From CAYFXA01 sp964347135 (GTDB lineage Bacteria > Patescibacteriota > Microgenomatia > PFEM01 > JAHIFH01), in contig CAYFXA010000026.1 in the NCBI GenBank assembly GCA_964347135.1, positions 1-5,576 on the forward strand: a stretch of 5,576 nucleotides of DNA, read 5' to 3'. The first letter of the stretch is position 1. Each line of letters opens with the position of its first letter. The notes beneath the pieces were generated by a model. That model had not been told where the DNA came from. It was given only the letters and a program-made list of their open reading frames with translations, and did no database searches. Positions 5,576 through 5,576 of this stretch are shown piece after piece. The translations under genes and the position numbers were made by a program.

Positions 5576-5576
5576 G

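Noticed and set aside
1..5576. CRISPR array, insertion sequence, phage or attachment site
   Set aside because: No spaced direct repeats, terminal inverted repeats, transposase or integrase are present. The tRNA could serve as an attachment site, but no duplicated 3' end of it is seen in the window.

Overview
This is a very compact bacterial window: five protein genes and one tRNA, with only about 21 bp (between the divergent pair) and 3 bp (tRNA to the last gene) not assigned to a gene. The tRNA has a bacterial-type D arm and T loop, base composition is A+T-leaning (about 40% G+C by eye), and stops are TAA (three) and TGA (two), so TGA is not reassigned. The extreme compaction, lack of Shine-Dalgarno sequences at most starts, and membrane-tethered redox proteins suggest an anaerobic, uncultivated lineage with a small genome. 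Candidate Phyla Radiation (Patescibacteria/Microgenomates-like) is plausible, but this is inference, not a diagnosis.

Layout: (1) nt 1-1302, plus strand: the C-terminal part of a spermidine-synthase-like membrane protein, with a SAM-fold domain followed by about seven membrane helices; its 5' end lies outside the window. (2) nt 1274-3900, minus strand: a two-gene operon for the AmmeMemoRadiSam system. A radical SAM enzyme (AmrS) comes first, then a fused Memo-AMMECR1 protein (AmrB-AmrA), with overlapping stop and start. Both proteins begin with a single hydrophobic membrane anchor. (3) nt 3919/3922-4905, plus strand: a NapH/CcoG-type polytopic membrane ferredoxin, divergent from amrS. (4) nt 4893-5498, minus strand: a small DsbD/CcdA-like (TauE/SafE-annotated) membrane protein whose ATG starts 3 nt after a tRNA-Thr(GGU) gene (5502-5575).

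Working picture (inference): the AmmeMemoRadiSam proteins are fixed to the membrane. The divergent polyferredoxin could deliver low-potential electrons to the radical SAM [4Fe-4S] cluster, and the DsbD-like protein could pass thiol electrons across the membrane. This would be a membrane-bound redox or protein/metabolite-modification module. The most notable oddities are: membrane tethering of both AmmeMemoRadiSam components; loss of the second Cys from each of two C-terminal CxxC knuckles in the radical SAM enzyme; a 21-bp divergent promoter that appears to make leaderless mRNA; and a tRNA/mRNA junction in which tRNA 3' processing would itself create a nearly leaderless message.
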